Of a stretch of DNA of 64,000 bases, positions 56,559 through 64,000 are shown in pieces (positions within the stretch are counted from its first letter, which is position 1; each line of letters begins with the position of its first letter). The DNA lies in the NCBI RefSeq assembly GCF_002072155.1, contig NZ_BDIY01000001.1, forward strand, positions 558,001 through 622,000, read 5' to 3'. The translations under genes and the position numbers were made by a program. The notes under the pieces were generated by a model. It saw only the letters and a list, made by a program, of their open reading frames with translations, was not told the origin of the DNA and did not search any database. This DNA comes from Roseovarius sp. A-2 (GTDB lineage: Bacteria; Pseudomonadota; Alphaproteobacteria; Rhodobacterales; Rhodobacteraceae).

Positions 56559-57395
56559 GTGGCACATACCAAGACCAAACTGGCCGAATTCGATCCCGTC
56601 TGGGCGCGTATCGCCCGCGAGTCCGAGACCGCGATCAGTGACGAGCCGCTTCTGGGCGGGCTCATCCATTCCAGCATTTTGCATCATGGCGATTTCGAAT
56701 CGGCGCTGGCCTACCGTATCTCTCTCAAGCTCGGCTCGCGCGAGATGCCCGAGCAGATCCTGCGCGAAATATGTGACAAGGCGCTGGCCTCGGACGACAT
56801 GATCGGGCTGGCGGCGCGCGCCGATATCGTGGCGGTGAACGACCGTGATCCGGCCTGCGACCGATTCCTGCTGCCGCTCCTGTTCTTCAAGGGGTTTCAG
56901 GCAATCCAGGCCTACCGCATCGCGCATTGGCTGTGGGATGCCGGGCGCTATGATCTGGCACGGTTTTTCCAGATGCGCTGCTCCGAGGTGTTCGGCGTCG
57001 ACATTCACCCCGCCGCCCGCATCGGCAAGGGCATCATGATCGACCACGCGCATTCCATCGTCATCGGTGAGACGGCGGTCGTGGGCGACAATGTTTCTAT
57101 GCTGCATTCGGTGACATTGGGCGGCACCGGCAAGGAAGAAGAGGACCGCCACCCCAAGATCGGCAACGGGGTGCTCATAGGCGCGGGTGCCAAGGTGCTG
57201 GGCAATATCAAGGTGGGCAATTGCAGCCGCATCGCCGCAGGCTCGGTCGTGCTCGAAGAGGTGCCGCCGTGCAAGACCGTGGCCGGCGTGCCCGCCAGGA
57301 TCGTCGGCGAGGCCGGCTGCGATCAGCCGTCGGTGAGCATGGATCAACTCATGGGCGTGCGCGGCGCCACCGAGGACGAAAACGTGCAGGACTGA
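56559..57395 (+). CDS. cysE: Serine O-acetyltransferase
   Basis: 278 residues. N-terminal helical domain FDPVWARIARESETAISDEP, then left-handed beta-helix repeats IGKGIMIDHAHSIVIGETAV with catalytic histidines (DHAHS and LHSVTLGGTGK). The C-terminus is slightly long. It makes O-acetylserine for cysteine synthesis and is usually inhibited by cysteine. It begins with GAGGAG before the ATG. Confidence 0.94.
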   Translation: MAHTKTKLAEFDPVWARIARESETAISDEPLLGGLIHSSILHHGDFESALAYRISLKLGSREMPEQILREICDKALASDDMIGLAARADIVAVNDRDPACDRFLLPLLFFKGFQAIQAYRIAHWLWDAGRYDLARFFQMRCSEVFGVDIHPAARIGKGIMIDHAHSIVIGETAVVGDNVSMLHSVTLGGTGKEEEDRHPKIGNGVLIGAGAKVLGNIKVGNCSRIAAGSVVLEEVPPCKTVAGVPARIVGEAGCDQPSVSMDQLMGVRGATEDENVQD

Positions 57396-57396
57396 T

Positions 57397-57433
57397 CGCC
57401 GCCGGTTCCGGCAATGATGCGCGCCCGGCGGCG
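57397..57433. terminator. Hairpin between cysE and a lipoprotein gene
   Basis: Arms CGCCGCCGG and CCGGCGGCG (9 bp) lie between the convergent stops of cysE (57395) and the lipoprotein gene (57436). No clear T-run; candidate shared terminator. Confidence 0.45.
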
Positions 57434-57435
57434 GG

Positions 57436-58047
57436 TTACTGCGCTGCGGCGCGGGTCGGGTTCCATTCGGCGAGGACATTGGAATTGTCGTCGCCGTCAT
57501 ATTCGTAAAGCTTTTCCTCGGTCACGCCGGTGATCTTGCCGAAATCTGCGGCGGTCTTGCGCGGGAACCATGAGCTGCGCACCTGTCCAGGAAAAAGCTC
57601 GCCGAGGATGCGTGAGGTCGCAAGCGCGCATTGCGAGGGGGCCACCGGACCGTTGGCCTGCACCAGTTGCATGGCGCGCGCAGCCAGTTCCGGTGACACA
57701 TCAAGGCGTTGGATCTGCACGTGATAGGTCTTGCGTGCGTGGTAGCGCGTGTAGACATCGGCGACCTGCGGCGTGATGCCATAGAGCACGTCGTGACGCT
57801 CGGGGATCGTCTCGTGGTGGAAGCTGCCGGCCGGGTCGAAGATCACCCGCTGCGCGCCGTTGATCATCAGCGAGGTATGCATGCCCGCGCCGGACTCGTT
57901 GTTGATCATGGTGAAGACTGTCAGGCGCGGCGGACCTTCATGCCGGTAGGCGGCACGCGTCACAGCCTCGTCCGGGGCCCAGACCGCCTCGGCGGCACAG
58001 CCTGCCAGAATCCCCGTGGCGACAAGCGCCAAAACCAGTACCCGCAT
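57436..58047 (-). CDS. Lipoprotein of unknown function
   Basis: 203 residues from ATG 58047 (MRVLVLALVATGILAGCAAE). The lipobox ILAGC (Cys about residue 17) predicts a lipid anchor. The mature domain has HTSLMINGAQRVIFDPAGSF and DVLYGITPQ; QCALATSRIL holds a single cysteine. The NGxxRVIFDPAGSF and histidine pattern suggests an NlpC-like or DUF-type fold, not verified. It sits just after aa3-type oxidase subunit IV on the same strand, a pairing seen in this family as I recall. Confidence 0.75.
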   Translation of the reverse strand: MRVLVLALVATGILAGCAAEAVWAPDEAVTRAAYRHEGPPRLTVFTMINNESGAGMHTSLMINGAQRVIFDPAGSFHHETIPERHDVLYGITPQVADVYTRYHARKTYHVQIQRLDVSPELAARAMQLVQANGPVAPSQCALATSRILGELFPGQVRSSWFPRKTAADFGKITGVTEEKLYEYDGDDNSNVLAEWNPTRAAAQ

Positions 58048-58075
58048 CACATTCGCCCGTATTCGGGGTGCTGGA

Positions 58076-58210
58076 TCAGCCGTTGACCGCTGCAATGAAG
58101 AGCAGGAGCACGACGACCACGCCCGCCGACCAGGTCACGGACTTGATGAAGCCCTCGAATGTCTTCTCCTGTACGTCGGTATTCATCTCACCATGCTTGT
58201 GCTCGGCCAT
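58076..58210 (-). CDS. aa3-type cytochrome c oxidase, small subunit IV
   Basis: 44 residues: MAEHKHGEMNTDVQEKTFEG, then KSVTWSAGVVVVLLLFIAAV, ending NG. The acidic/polar N-terminus with one C-terminal transmembrane helix matches the alphaproteobacterial subunit IV of the aa3 oxidase. It is a small helper subunit, not catalytic. Too short for standard ORF calling, but the motif is clear. Confidence 0.85.
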   Translation of the reverse strand: MAEHKHGEMNTDVQEKTFEGFIKSVTWSAGVVVVLLLFIAAVNG

Positions 58211-58300
58211 GTCGCGTGTTCCCTTGTTCGCTGAACCCATGTTTCCGCCCGTGATTACTGCATTCGCCGCCGCCTGTCACGCCCCAAGCTGTCGCAGTTC

Positions 58301-58753
58301 TCAGCCCTGTTCGAGATCCTGCGCGAGGCGAAAGCCGATGCGCATCGGGGCCTCGGCCGGAGCCTTTTTCGGAAGGGCGCGGAGCATCACATTCAACTGA
58401 CTGACATGCTGCACCAGTTGCGTGCGCATGCCCATCTGATCCTGCCCGTAAAAGGTGATGATGTCGGGATCGAAATAACCCATCCCCTCGATCCGGATCA
58501 CGCCCGCATCGCCACCGGCGAATCCCATGGCGACCTCGTGTTCCTCGTCCAGCGTCTTCTCGAAGTTCTGGATATAGAGGATCAGCCGTTCATAGGCCCA
58601 TTGCGCGACGCTCTTGCCATCGACCGGCTGTTGCGCAAGCGATTTGGCGGCGCTGTCTATACAGGGTTGGTCGGGGTCGGAATGCACCTCGTGGGCGCGC
58701 GGCATCGCCGCGGCTTCGGCATGTTCGGCGCTGGTGTCGATCTCGTTCCCCAT
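58301..58753 (-). CDS. DUF6173-like protein
   Basis: 150 residues from ATG 58753. WAYERLILYIQNFEKTLDEE, VIRIEGMGYFDPDIITFYGQ and RTQLVQHVSQLNVMLRALPK are strongly patterned segments that I associate with DUF6173, a common Rhodobacteraceae family. Soluble, function unknown. It is in the same direction as the MBL hydrolase and acyl-CoA dehydrogenase genes and may be co-transcribed with them. Confidence 0.75.
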   Translation of the reverse strand: MGNEIDTSAEHAEAAAMPRAHEVHSDPDQPCIDSAAKSLAQQPVDGKSVAQWAYERLILYIQNFEKTLDEEHEVAMGFAGGDAGVIRIEGMGYFDPDIITFYGQDQMGMRTQLVQHVSQLNVMLRALPKKAPAEAPMRIGFRLAQDLEQG

Positions 58754-58768
58754 CAAGTTTTCTCCCGG

Positions 58769-59812
58769 CTACTCGTCCTTGATCTGCCAGAGCCAAGCCT
58801 CGTCGGCGCGGCGCCAGCGGGTGACTTCGCCAGCGTGCAGCAAATGGTTGAGATGCGCAACGGCCTCGACCAGCGCGAGCCCATAGGTGCCCCGGTCGAT
58901 GCGGCGCTTGAAGAGGAGCGCAAAGCAGTCGGCGGCGGTATGCGCTTCGGTGAGAAACACGCGCAACCGGTCGAGCGCGGCGTGGTGATTGCCGCTGAGT
59001 TGTGCCATGCGCAGGGGCAGGCCGGTGAAGGGCAGCTTGTGGCCCGGCAGTACCAGTTGATCGTCGCGGGCATGCACCGCCAGCTGGTCGCAGGCGGCCA
59101 GCCAGTCCGACAGCGGATCGGCCAATGGCTCGGTCGGGTAGACGCCGATATTGGGGCTGATGCCGGGCAGGATCTGATCGCCCGCGATGACCAGATTGTC
59201 GTCACGTGACCAGAGCGTGACATGTTCGGGCGCGTGCCCGCCGCCCATGCGCACATCCCAGTCGCGCCCGCCCGCGCGGATCACGTTGCCCTCTATCAAC
59301 CTTGTATAGCCAACCGGGATCGGAGCGCAGATATCGGCGAAATTATAGGGGCGCTCATTCTTGCGGTGCTCATAGATCTCCGGGTCCATTCCGCCCGCGC
59401 GGGAAAAGGCAAGCGCCTGCGGGGTGGGGCGCTCCTCCTCGTCGAGGATCAGCAGACGCGCCAGAAGCCAGCTGGTGCGTGAGGCCCAGAGATCGGCTCC
59501 GAAGCGTTCCATGAACCAGCCCGCCATGCCGATATGGTCTGGGTGGTGATGGGTCAGGATCACGCGGGAGACGGGCTTGCCTTGCAAGGGCCCGGCCAGA
59601 ATACCCTCCCACAGTGCGACGCTGCGTTTCGAATGAATGCCGGTGTCGATCAGCGTCCAGCTGTCGCCCTCGTCGAGCGCGTAGACATTTACGTGATCAA
59701 GCACCATCGGCAGCGGCAGGCGCAGCCAAAGCAGGCCGGGCGCGATCTCGGTCGCCGTGCCTTGGGCGGGCGGTTCGGGCCACGGGTGGCGGATATGCGC
59801 GCCGCCATCCAT
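58769..59812 (-). CDS. Metallo-beta-lactamase-fold hydrolase
   Basis: 347 residues. Metal motif LTHHHPDHIGMAG (HxHxDH type with HHHPDH), further ligands in GGGHAPEHVTLWS and the Asp in VIAGDQILPG. A C-terminal winged-helix-like domain (LVEAVAHLNHLLHAGEVTRW) is typical of the LACTB2/BLACT_WH group. The start codon overlaps the stop of the acyl-CoA dehydrogenase gene, so both belong to one operon and may act on acyl thioesters. Confidence 0.88.
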   Translation of the reverse strand: MDGGAHIRHPWPEPPAQGTATEIAPGLLWLRLPLPMVLDHVNVYALDEGDSWTLIDTGIHSKRSVALWEGILAGPLQGKPVSRVILTHHHPDHIGMAGWFMERFGADLWASRTSWLLARLLILDEEERPTPQALAFSRAGGMDPEIYEHRKNERPYNFADICAPIPVGYTRLIEGNVIRAGGRDWDVRMGGGHAPEHVTLWSRDDNLVIAGDQILPGISPNIGVYPTEPLADPLSDWLAACDQLAVHARDDQLVLPGHKLPFTGLPLRMAQLSGNHHAALDRLRVFLTEAHTAADCFALLFKRRIDRGTYGLALVEAVAHLNHLLHAGEVTRWRRADEAWLWQIKDE

Positions 59813-61530
59813 CAGGCTGCGAAATCCTCGGGCGTGAGCGCGTAGAGGTCCGCCGCCCCTGCCGTGGCATGCGCCAGATGCCCGGCATGATCGGGCAGGA
59901 GCCGGGTGATGTAGAAGCGGGCCAGCCTTGCGCGCGCGCCATCGCCGCCTTCGGCCTGCGCCGCCTTGAGGTGGAAATGCGCGCCGAGGATGCGGGCAAA
60001 GCCGCGCAGGTATGGGATCGCACCGGCAAAACGCTGTGTCATGTCATCCTGCGCCAACATCCAGTCGGTCGCCTCGCGGAGGCTCTCGGTCGCCTGCCAG
60101 ACGGATTCGGCAAGGTCGGGCAGAGCGCTGCGCGCGGCCTCTGCCGCTGCCTGCATTTCGTCGATCAGGGCAAAGGCGGCCTCGCCCCCGTCCATCAGCT
60201 TGCGGCCCACCAGATCCATTGCCTGAATGCCGTTGGTGCCTTCGTAGATCGCGGTGACGCGCACGTCGCGCAGGTATTGCGCCGCGCCGGTTTCCTCAAT
60301 GTAGCCCATGCCGCCATGCAGTTGCACACCGGTATTGGCCACGCCGATACCGGTCTCGGTGCCGCAGACTTTGGCAATGGGTGTCAGGAGTGCCGCGCGT
60401 GCGGCCCAGTGTTTGGCCCCCGTCGCCGTCTCCATGTCGATGGCCTGCGCGCAGGCGAGGGCGATGGCGCGGGCGGCGAAGATCTCGGATTTCATGCCGG
60501 CCAGCATGCGGCGCACATTGGCGTGGCCGATGATCGTGTCAGGATTGTCCGTGTCCGGGGTGCGGCCCTGCTTGCGGTCCTGCGCATAGGCGAGCGCGTG
60601 CTGAAAGGCCCCTTCGGCCACGCCGATGCCCTGACCGCCCACGCCGAGGCGGGCGTTGTTCATCATCGTGAACATGGCGCGCATGCCCTGATGCGCCTCG
60701 CCCACCAGCCAGCCGGTGGCACCGTCATATTGCATCACCGCCGTGGGGCTGCCATGCAGGCCCATTTTGTGCTCGAGGCTCACGACTTTGAGGCTGTTGG
60801 CGCGTCCCGGATTGCCCTCGGCGTCGGGAAGGAGCTTCGGCACCAGAAAGAGGCTGATCCCCTTGGTGCCCGGCACGCCGTCGGGCAGGCGGGCAAGCAC
60901 GAGGTGACAGACATTCTCGGTGAAATCGTTGTCGCCCCAGGAGATATAGATCTTCTGCCCGGTGATCGCATAGGTGCCGTCGCCGTTATCCTCGGCGCGG
61001 GTGCGCAGCGCGCCCACATCCGAGCCCGCCTGCGGCTCGGTCAGGTTCATCGTGCCGGCCCATGTCCCGCTGACCAGCTTGGGCAGGTAGAGCGCCTTGA
61101 GCGCGTCCGAGGCGTGATGCTCCAGGGCCTCGATCTGGCCTTGCGTCATCAGCGGGGCCAGTTGCAGCGACAGGCAGGCCGAGGACATCATCTCGTTGAC
61201 GGCGGTGGTCAGCGTCATCGGCAGGCCCATGCCGCCATGATCGGGATGCGCGCTGATCGATACCCAGCCCCCTTCGGCGATGGCGCGGTAACCCTCGGCA
61301 TAGCCCGGCGGCGTGCGCACCACGCCGTTTTCCAGCCGCGCGGGATGCAGGTCACCGGCGCGTTGCAGCGGATAGAGTACTTCCTCGCTCATGCGTCCCG
61401 CCTCGGTGAGGATGGCGGCGGTCATGTCGGGCGTCGCCTCGGCGAAACGCTCGGTCGCCGTCACCTGATGAAGGCCTATGACGTGATCGAAGAGGAACTG
61501 ATATTCTGACACCGGCGCGCGATAGGGCAT
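59812..61530 (-). CDS. Acyl-CoA dehydrogenase (with C-terminal extension)
   Basis: 572 residues from ATG 61530 (MPYRAPVSEYQFLFDHVIGL). FAD-binding acyl-CoA dehydrogenase core: MNLTEPQAGSDVGALRTRAE, the middle domain and ARLGVGGQGIGVAEGAFQHA. Residue pattern YEGTNGIQAMDLVGRKLM holds the catalytic glutamate region. The C-terminal ~120 residues form the extra helical domain found in long acyl-CoA dehydrogenases, including DmdC-type. Substrate cannot be set without a phylogeny. Confidence 0.88.
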   Translation of the reverse strand: MPYRAPVSEYQFLFDHVIGLHQVTATERFAEATPDMTAAILTEAGRMSEEVLYPLQRAGDLHPARLENGVVRTPPGYAEGYRAIAEGGWVSISAHPDHGGMGLPMTLTTAVNEMMSSACLSLQLAPLMTQGQIEALEHHASDALKALYLPKLVSGTWAGTMNLTEPQAGSDVGALRTRAEDNGDGTYAITGQKIYISWGDNDFTENVCHLVLARLPDGVPGTKGISLFLVPKLLPDAEGNPGRANSLKVVSLEHKMGLHGSPTAVMQYDGATGWLVGEAHQGMRAMFTMMNNARLGVGGQGIGVAEGAFQHALAYAQDRKQGRTPDTDNPDTIIGHANVRRMLAGMKSEIFAARAIALACAQAIDMETATGAKHWAARAALLTPIAKVCGTETGIGVANTGVQLHGGMGYIEETGAAQYLRDVRVTAIYEGTNGIQAMDLVGRKLMDGGEAAFALIDEMQAAAEAARSALPDLAESVWQATESLREATDWMLAQDDMTQRFAGAIPYLRGFARILGAHFHLKAAQAEGGDGARARLARFYITRLLPDHAGHLAHATAGAADLYALTPEDFAA

Positions 61531-61662
61531 GTCGATCATCCTTTCTGTTTCTGGCGCGGCTTGGCATCCGTTCTGAACGGCTGTAATCCCCGGCGCAGGG
61601 TCTAGAGTACCCCAAGGTGCCGGGACGACAACCAAAACGCCGCGTCAGGTCAGGGGACGTAT

Positions 61663-62610
61663 ATGCCAAATGCAACCGAATTATTGCAAGCCGATACTGC
61701 GGGATTTGACCGCGCTGCCGCGATCTGGCGTGCCGGTGGCCTTGTGGCGTTTCCGACTGAGACGGTTTACGGGCTTGGCGCGGATGCGCGCGACGATCTG
61801 GCGGTGGCGCGGATTTTCGAGGCCAAGGGGCGGCCGCGCTTCAACCCCTTGATCGTGCATGTCGAGAGCGCGGCGCGGGCGCGGGATTACGTCGCGTGGT
61901 CGGACACCGCCGAGATCGTGGCGAGCGCGTTCTGGCCGGGGCCGCTGACCCTGGTCCTGCCGCTGCGTGGGGGGGCGGGGCTGTCGCCGCTGGTCACCGC
62001 CGATCTGCCGACGCTGGCCATACGGGTGCCCGCGCATCCGGTGGCGCACGCGCTGTTGACCGAATTTGGCGGGCCGGTTGCGGCCCCCTCGGCCAACCCG
62101 TCGGGCCGGATCAGCCCCACGGAGGCGGCGCATGTGATGGCGGGCCTTGCAAGGCGGATCGAGGCGGTGGTCGATGGCGGGGCCTGTCCGGTAGGCGTGG
62201 AATCAACGATTCTGGGGCTGGAGGGCGAGCCGGTGCTTTTGCGCCCCGGCGGCGTGCCGGTCGAGGCGCTGGAGGCGGCATTGGGCCAGTCCATTGCCCG
62301 GCGCGCCGAGGGCGCGGCGCTGAGCGCGCCGGGGCAGATGCGGTCGCATTATGCGCCGGGCGCGCGAGTGCGGCTTGGGGCGGATGCTCCGCGCCCGGGC
62401 GAGGTGATGCTGGGCTTTGGCCCGGTCGAGGCCGATCTCAATCTGTCGCGGGCGGGCGATCTGACCGAGGCTGCGGCCCATCTCTTTCATCATCTGCACG
62501 CGCTTGACGCGATGGGGGCCGAGGGCATCGCCGTCTCGCCCATCCCCGAGACCGGGCTGGGGCGGGCAATCAACGACCGGCTGCGGCGCGCGGCGGCCCC
62601 GAAAGAGTAG
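61663..62610 (+). CDS. Threonylcarbamoyl-AMP synthase (TsaC/Sua5 type)
   Basis: 315 residues. YrdC domain: GGLVAFPTETVYGLGADARD, KGRPRFNPLIVHV, and SANPSGRISPTEAAHVM with the PxxNxSG-like pattern. It has a linker and Sua5 C-terminal domain (SHYAPGARVRLGADAPRPGE), hence the Sua5 form. It activates threonine, ATP and bicarbonate for t6A in ANN-decoding tRNAs. Its stop overlaps the repeat at 62610. Confidence 0.93.
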   Translation: MPNATELLQADTAGFDRAAAIWRAGGLVAFPTETVYGLGADARDDLAVARIFEAKGRPRFNPLIVHVESAARARDYVAWSDTAEIVASAFWPGPLTLVLPLRGGAGLSPLVTADLPTLAIRVPAHPVAHALLTEFGGPVAAPSANPSGRISPTEAAHVMAGLARRIEAVVDGGACPVGVESTILGLEGEPVLLRPGGVPVEALEAALGQSIARRAEGAALSAPGQMRSHYAPGARVRLGADAPRPGEVMLGFGPVEADLNLSRAGDLTEAAAHLFHHLHALDAMGAEGIAVSPIPETGLGRAINDRLRRAAAPKE

Positions 62611-62669
62611 GGGGCGCTGCCCCCGTCGCGCCGGGCGCGACTCCCCCGGAATATTTTTGGCAAGATGAA
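62610..62669 (+). repeat. REP-like intergenic repeat, copy 2
   Basis: GGGGGCGCTGCCCCC hairpin, GTCGCGCCGGGCGCGAC hairpin, then CTCCCCCGGAATATTTTTGG and AAGATGAAG. Same order and largely same sequence as 31681-31740 read on the minus strand. It lies just after the tsaC-type stop and before azlD, at converging gene ends. Confidence 0.75.
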
Positions 62670-62673
62670 GCCG

Positions 62674-63003
62674 TCAGCCGAGGAGGGCGAGACCGCCATA
62701 GAGCGTGACCCCGCCGAGGACGATGGCGGCGATCACGTTGCGCAGGAAATAGCCTGCGGCGAGGGTGACGAGGGCGGCAGCCATGCGCGGGGCATCAAGG
62801 CTGTCGCCGGTTGCGGCGGGCCAGACCACGAGGGGGGCCACCAGCCCCGGCAGGACCGCCACGGCCGTGTAGCGCAGGTGGCGCAGCAGCCACGGCGGCA
62901 GGGGACGGTTGCCCACCAGCCCGGTGAAGACGAAGCGCAGTCCGAAGCTGCCGAGGCCAAGGCCGATGATCACGAACCAGAGGTCTGCGGTTTCGATATT
63001 CAT
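62674..63003 (-). CDS. azlD: AzlD-type branched-chain amino acid exporter subunit
   Basis: 109 residues from ATG 63003 (MNIETADLWFVIIGLGLGSF). Three to four membrane helices; FGLRFVFTGLVGNRPLPPWL and LAAGYFLRNVIAAIVLGGVT are typical AzlD segments. It works with AzlC in export of branched-chain amino acids or analogues. Overlaps azlC by four bases. Confidence 0.87.
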   Translation of the reverse strand: MNIETADLWFVIIGLGLGSFGLRFVFTGLVGNRPLPPWLLRHLRYTAVAVLPGLVAPLVVWPAATGDSLDAPRMAAALVTLAAGYFLRNVIAAIVLGGVTLYGGLALLG

Positions 63004-63752
63004 TGGCGGGCCGCCTTGCGCTGTTCGAGCCAAAGTTCGGCCTGCGCGCCGGTCATCATGCCGACAACGCCTGCGACCAGCAGCCCGAGATTATAGGGCA
63101 GAAAGGCGAAGACGAGGGCGGTGACGACCGAGATCAGAGCCGCCAATACATGGGCAGGCGTGCGCAGCATCGGACCGATCATCGCGAGAAACGTGATCGG
63201 CAGGGCGAAATCGAGCGCAAGACCCTGCGGGATCGAGGTGCCGACCAGCGCGCCGATGAATGTGAAGAGATACCAGAGCGGGCAGATCGGCGTGACCACC
63301 CCGAAGAAATAGGCCAATCGCTGCGTGATGCTCCAGCCCGGGTTGCGCTCGAAGGCGGTGATGGCGCAGGCATAGCTCTGATCCACCGTGAAATAGGCGG
63401 CAACCGCGCGCTGGCCGAGCGTGGCCTCGCCGATCCACGGGGTGAGCGAGGCCGAATACATCGCCATGCGCAGGTTGACCGCGAGCGCCGAGACGAGCGC
63501 GATCAGCGTGGGCGCGCCGTCGGTCAGCAGTTGCAGCGCGGTGAACTGTGCGGCGCCTGCGATGACCAAAACCGAAAAGCTCATGGTTTCCAGCATGTTG
63601 AGCCCGGCCTCGGTCGCGACCACGCCAAATAGTAGCGAGAACGGCACGATCACGAGGATGAAGGGTGCGCCGTCGCGCACGCCTTGCCAATAGGTCGATT
63701 TGGTGGTTTGAGTTGGCACCGTCCGCCCCCGAGTTGTCGCCTGTCCCGACAC
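63000..63752 (-). CDS. azlC: AzlC-type branched-chain amino acid exporter subunit
   Basis: About 250 residues with roughly six hydrophobic segments. VIVPFSLLFGVVATEAGLNM, MSFSVLVIAGAAQFTALQLL and LVSALAVNLRMAMYSASLTP are AzlC hallmarks. The frame begins with GTG at 63752; a second in-frame GTG at 63719 is equally likely, leaving the N-terminus uncertain. Translationally coupled with azlD; divergent from fdhD. Confidence 0.88.
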   Translation of the reverse strand: MSGQATTRGRTVPTQTTKSTYWQGVRDGAPFILVIVPFSLLFGVVATEAGLNMLETMSFSVLVIAGAAQFTALQLLTDGAPTLIALVSALAVNLRMAMYSASLTPWIGEATLGQRAVAAYFTVDQSYACAITAFERNPGWSITQRLAYFFGVVTPICPLWYLFTFIGALVGTSIPQGLALDFALPITFLAMIGPMLRTPAHVLAALISVVTALVFAFLPYNLGLLVAGVVGMMTGAQAELWLEQRKAARQ

Positions 63753-63775
63753 CGCCTATCCAATGCAAGGAGGAG

Positions 63776-64000
63776 ATGCAATTGGCCCAGAGCGATGACC
63801 TGTCCGGTTACGTGATCGCGCCGGACCCCGCCGCGCCGCGCCTGACGCGCGCGGTCGAGGGGGTGGACCATGAGGGCGCACGCGCGAGCATCTCGGTGGT
63901 TGAGGAGCGCCCGCTGACGATCTTTCTGAACGGGCAGGAGATCGTGACGGCGATGACCATCGGCGATTATCCCGAATATCTGGCGCTGGGGTTTCTGCGC
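63776..64000 (+). CDS. fdhD: Formate dehydrogenase accessory sulfurtransferase FdhD, 5' part
   Basis: 75 codons to the window edge. ISVVEERPLTIFLNGQEIVT followed by AMTIGDYPEYLALGFLR is the N-terminal FdhD pattern. It sulfurates the molybdenum cofactor of formate dehydrogenase. AAGGAGG lies only a few bases before ATG 63776, so a TTG at 63782 may be the real start. Catalytic cysteines would lie beyond the window. Confidence 0.85.
   Translation, partial: MQLAQSDDLSGYVIAPDPAAPRLTRAVEGVDHEGARASISVVEERPLTIFLNGQEIVTAMTIGDYPEYLALGFLR

Noticed and set aside
59614..61509. A 631-codon plus-strand ORF opposite the acyl-CoA dehydrogenase
   Set aside because: Shadow ORF; the minus-strand gene has full family motifs.

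Overview
The window is a high-GC chromosomal segment of an alphaproteobacterium, most likely a Rhodobacteraceae (Roseobacter-group) member. Supporting genes are adjacent sciP and ctrA, the 44-residue aa3 oxidase subunit IV, the hom-glpX-recJ block, a rhodanese/YeeE operon and a direct-repeat LexA box of the GTTC-N7-GTTC type used in Alphaproteobacteria. No gene was checked against a database; family names come from recognised motifs.

Layout. 1-7296: housekeeping genes (3' end of gshB, alpha/beta hydrolase, comM/yifB, cytochrome c, lipB) and two exported proteins of unknown function. 7297-7383: tRNA-Leu(GAG). 8121-29736: a probable genomic island of about 21.6 kb at the 3' end of tRNA-Glu(TTC), bounded by a 17-bp direct repeat that copies the tRNA end. 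Its left and middle part (9.0-24.4 kb) is one catabolic cassette: a GntR regulator facing a 12-gene rightward run with a zinc alcohol dehydrogenase, a quinone oxidoreductase, a ThDP enzyme, a branched-chain-type ABC importer (with a fused permease-ATPase), an SDR, an aldehyde dehydrogenase, an AroE-like enzyme, an FAD-linked hydroxyacid oxidase and a GMC oxidoreductase. Its right part (24.5-29.7 kb) is a decayed prophage-like segment on the minus strand (ERF annealing protein, YqaJ exonuclease, small ORFs, an MvaI/BcnI-like nuclease remnant, IS3 debris, an integrase C-terminus).

29.9-64 kb returns to core genome: hom-glpX-recJ, a TetR regulator, a rhodanese-YeeE operon, mnmA, sciP-ctrA, ligA-recG, then a LexA box in front of a 40-residue membrane protein and a highly structured, strongly terminated non-coding stretch. 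After that come mmsA with a divergent LysR gene, a CBS protein, coaD, two gap genes in one transcriptional direction sharing LacI-type palindromes, a second branched-chain ABC importer lacking a binding protein, a CbiX-like chelatase, a DksA/TraR zinc finger, cysE, aa3 subunit IV, an MBL hydrolase with an acyl-CoA dehydrogenase, a TsaC/Sua5 enzyme, azlCD and the 5' end of fdhD.

Most worth following: the SOS-box-controlled 40-residue membrane protein (a possible functional analogue of the Caulobacter division inhibitor SidA), the structured RNA just downstream of it, and the unassigned catabolic cassette with its atypical AroE-like enzyme.
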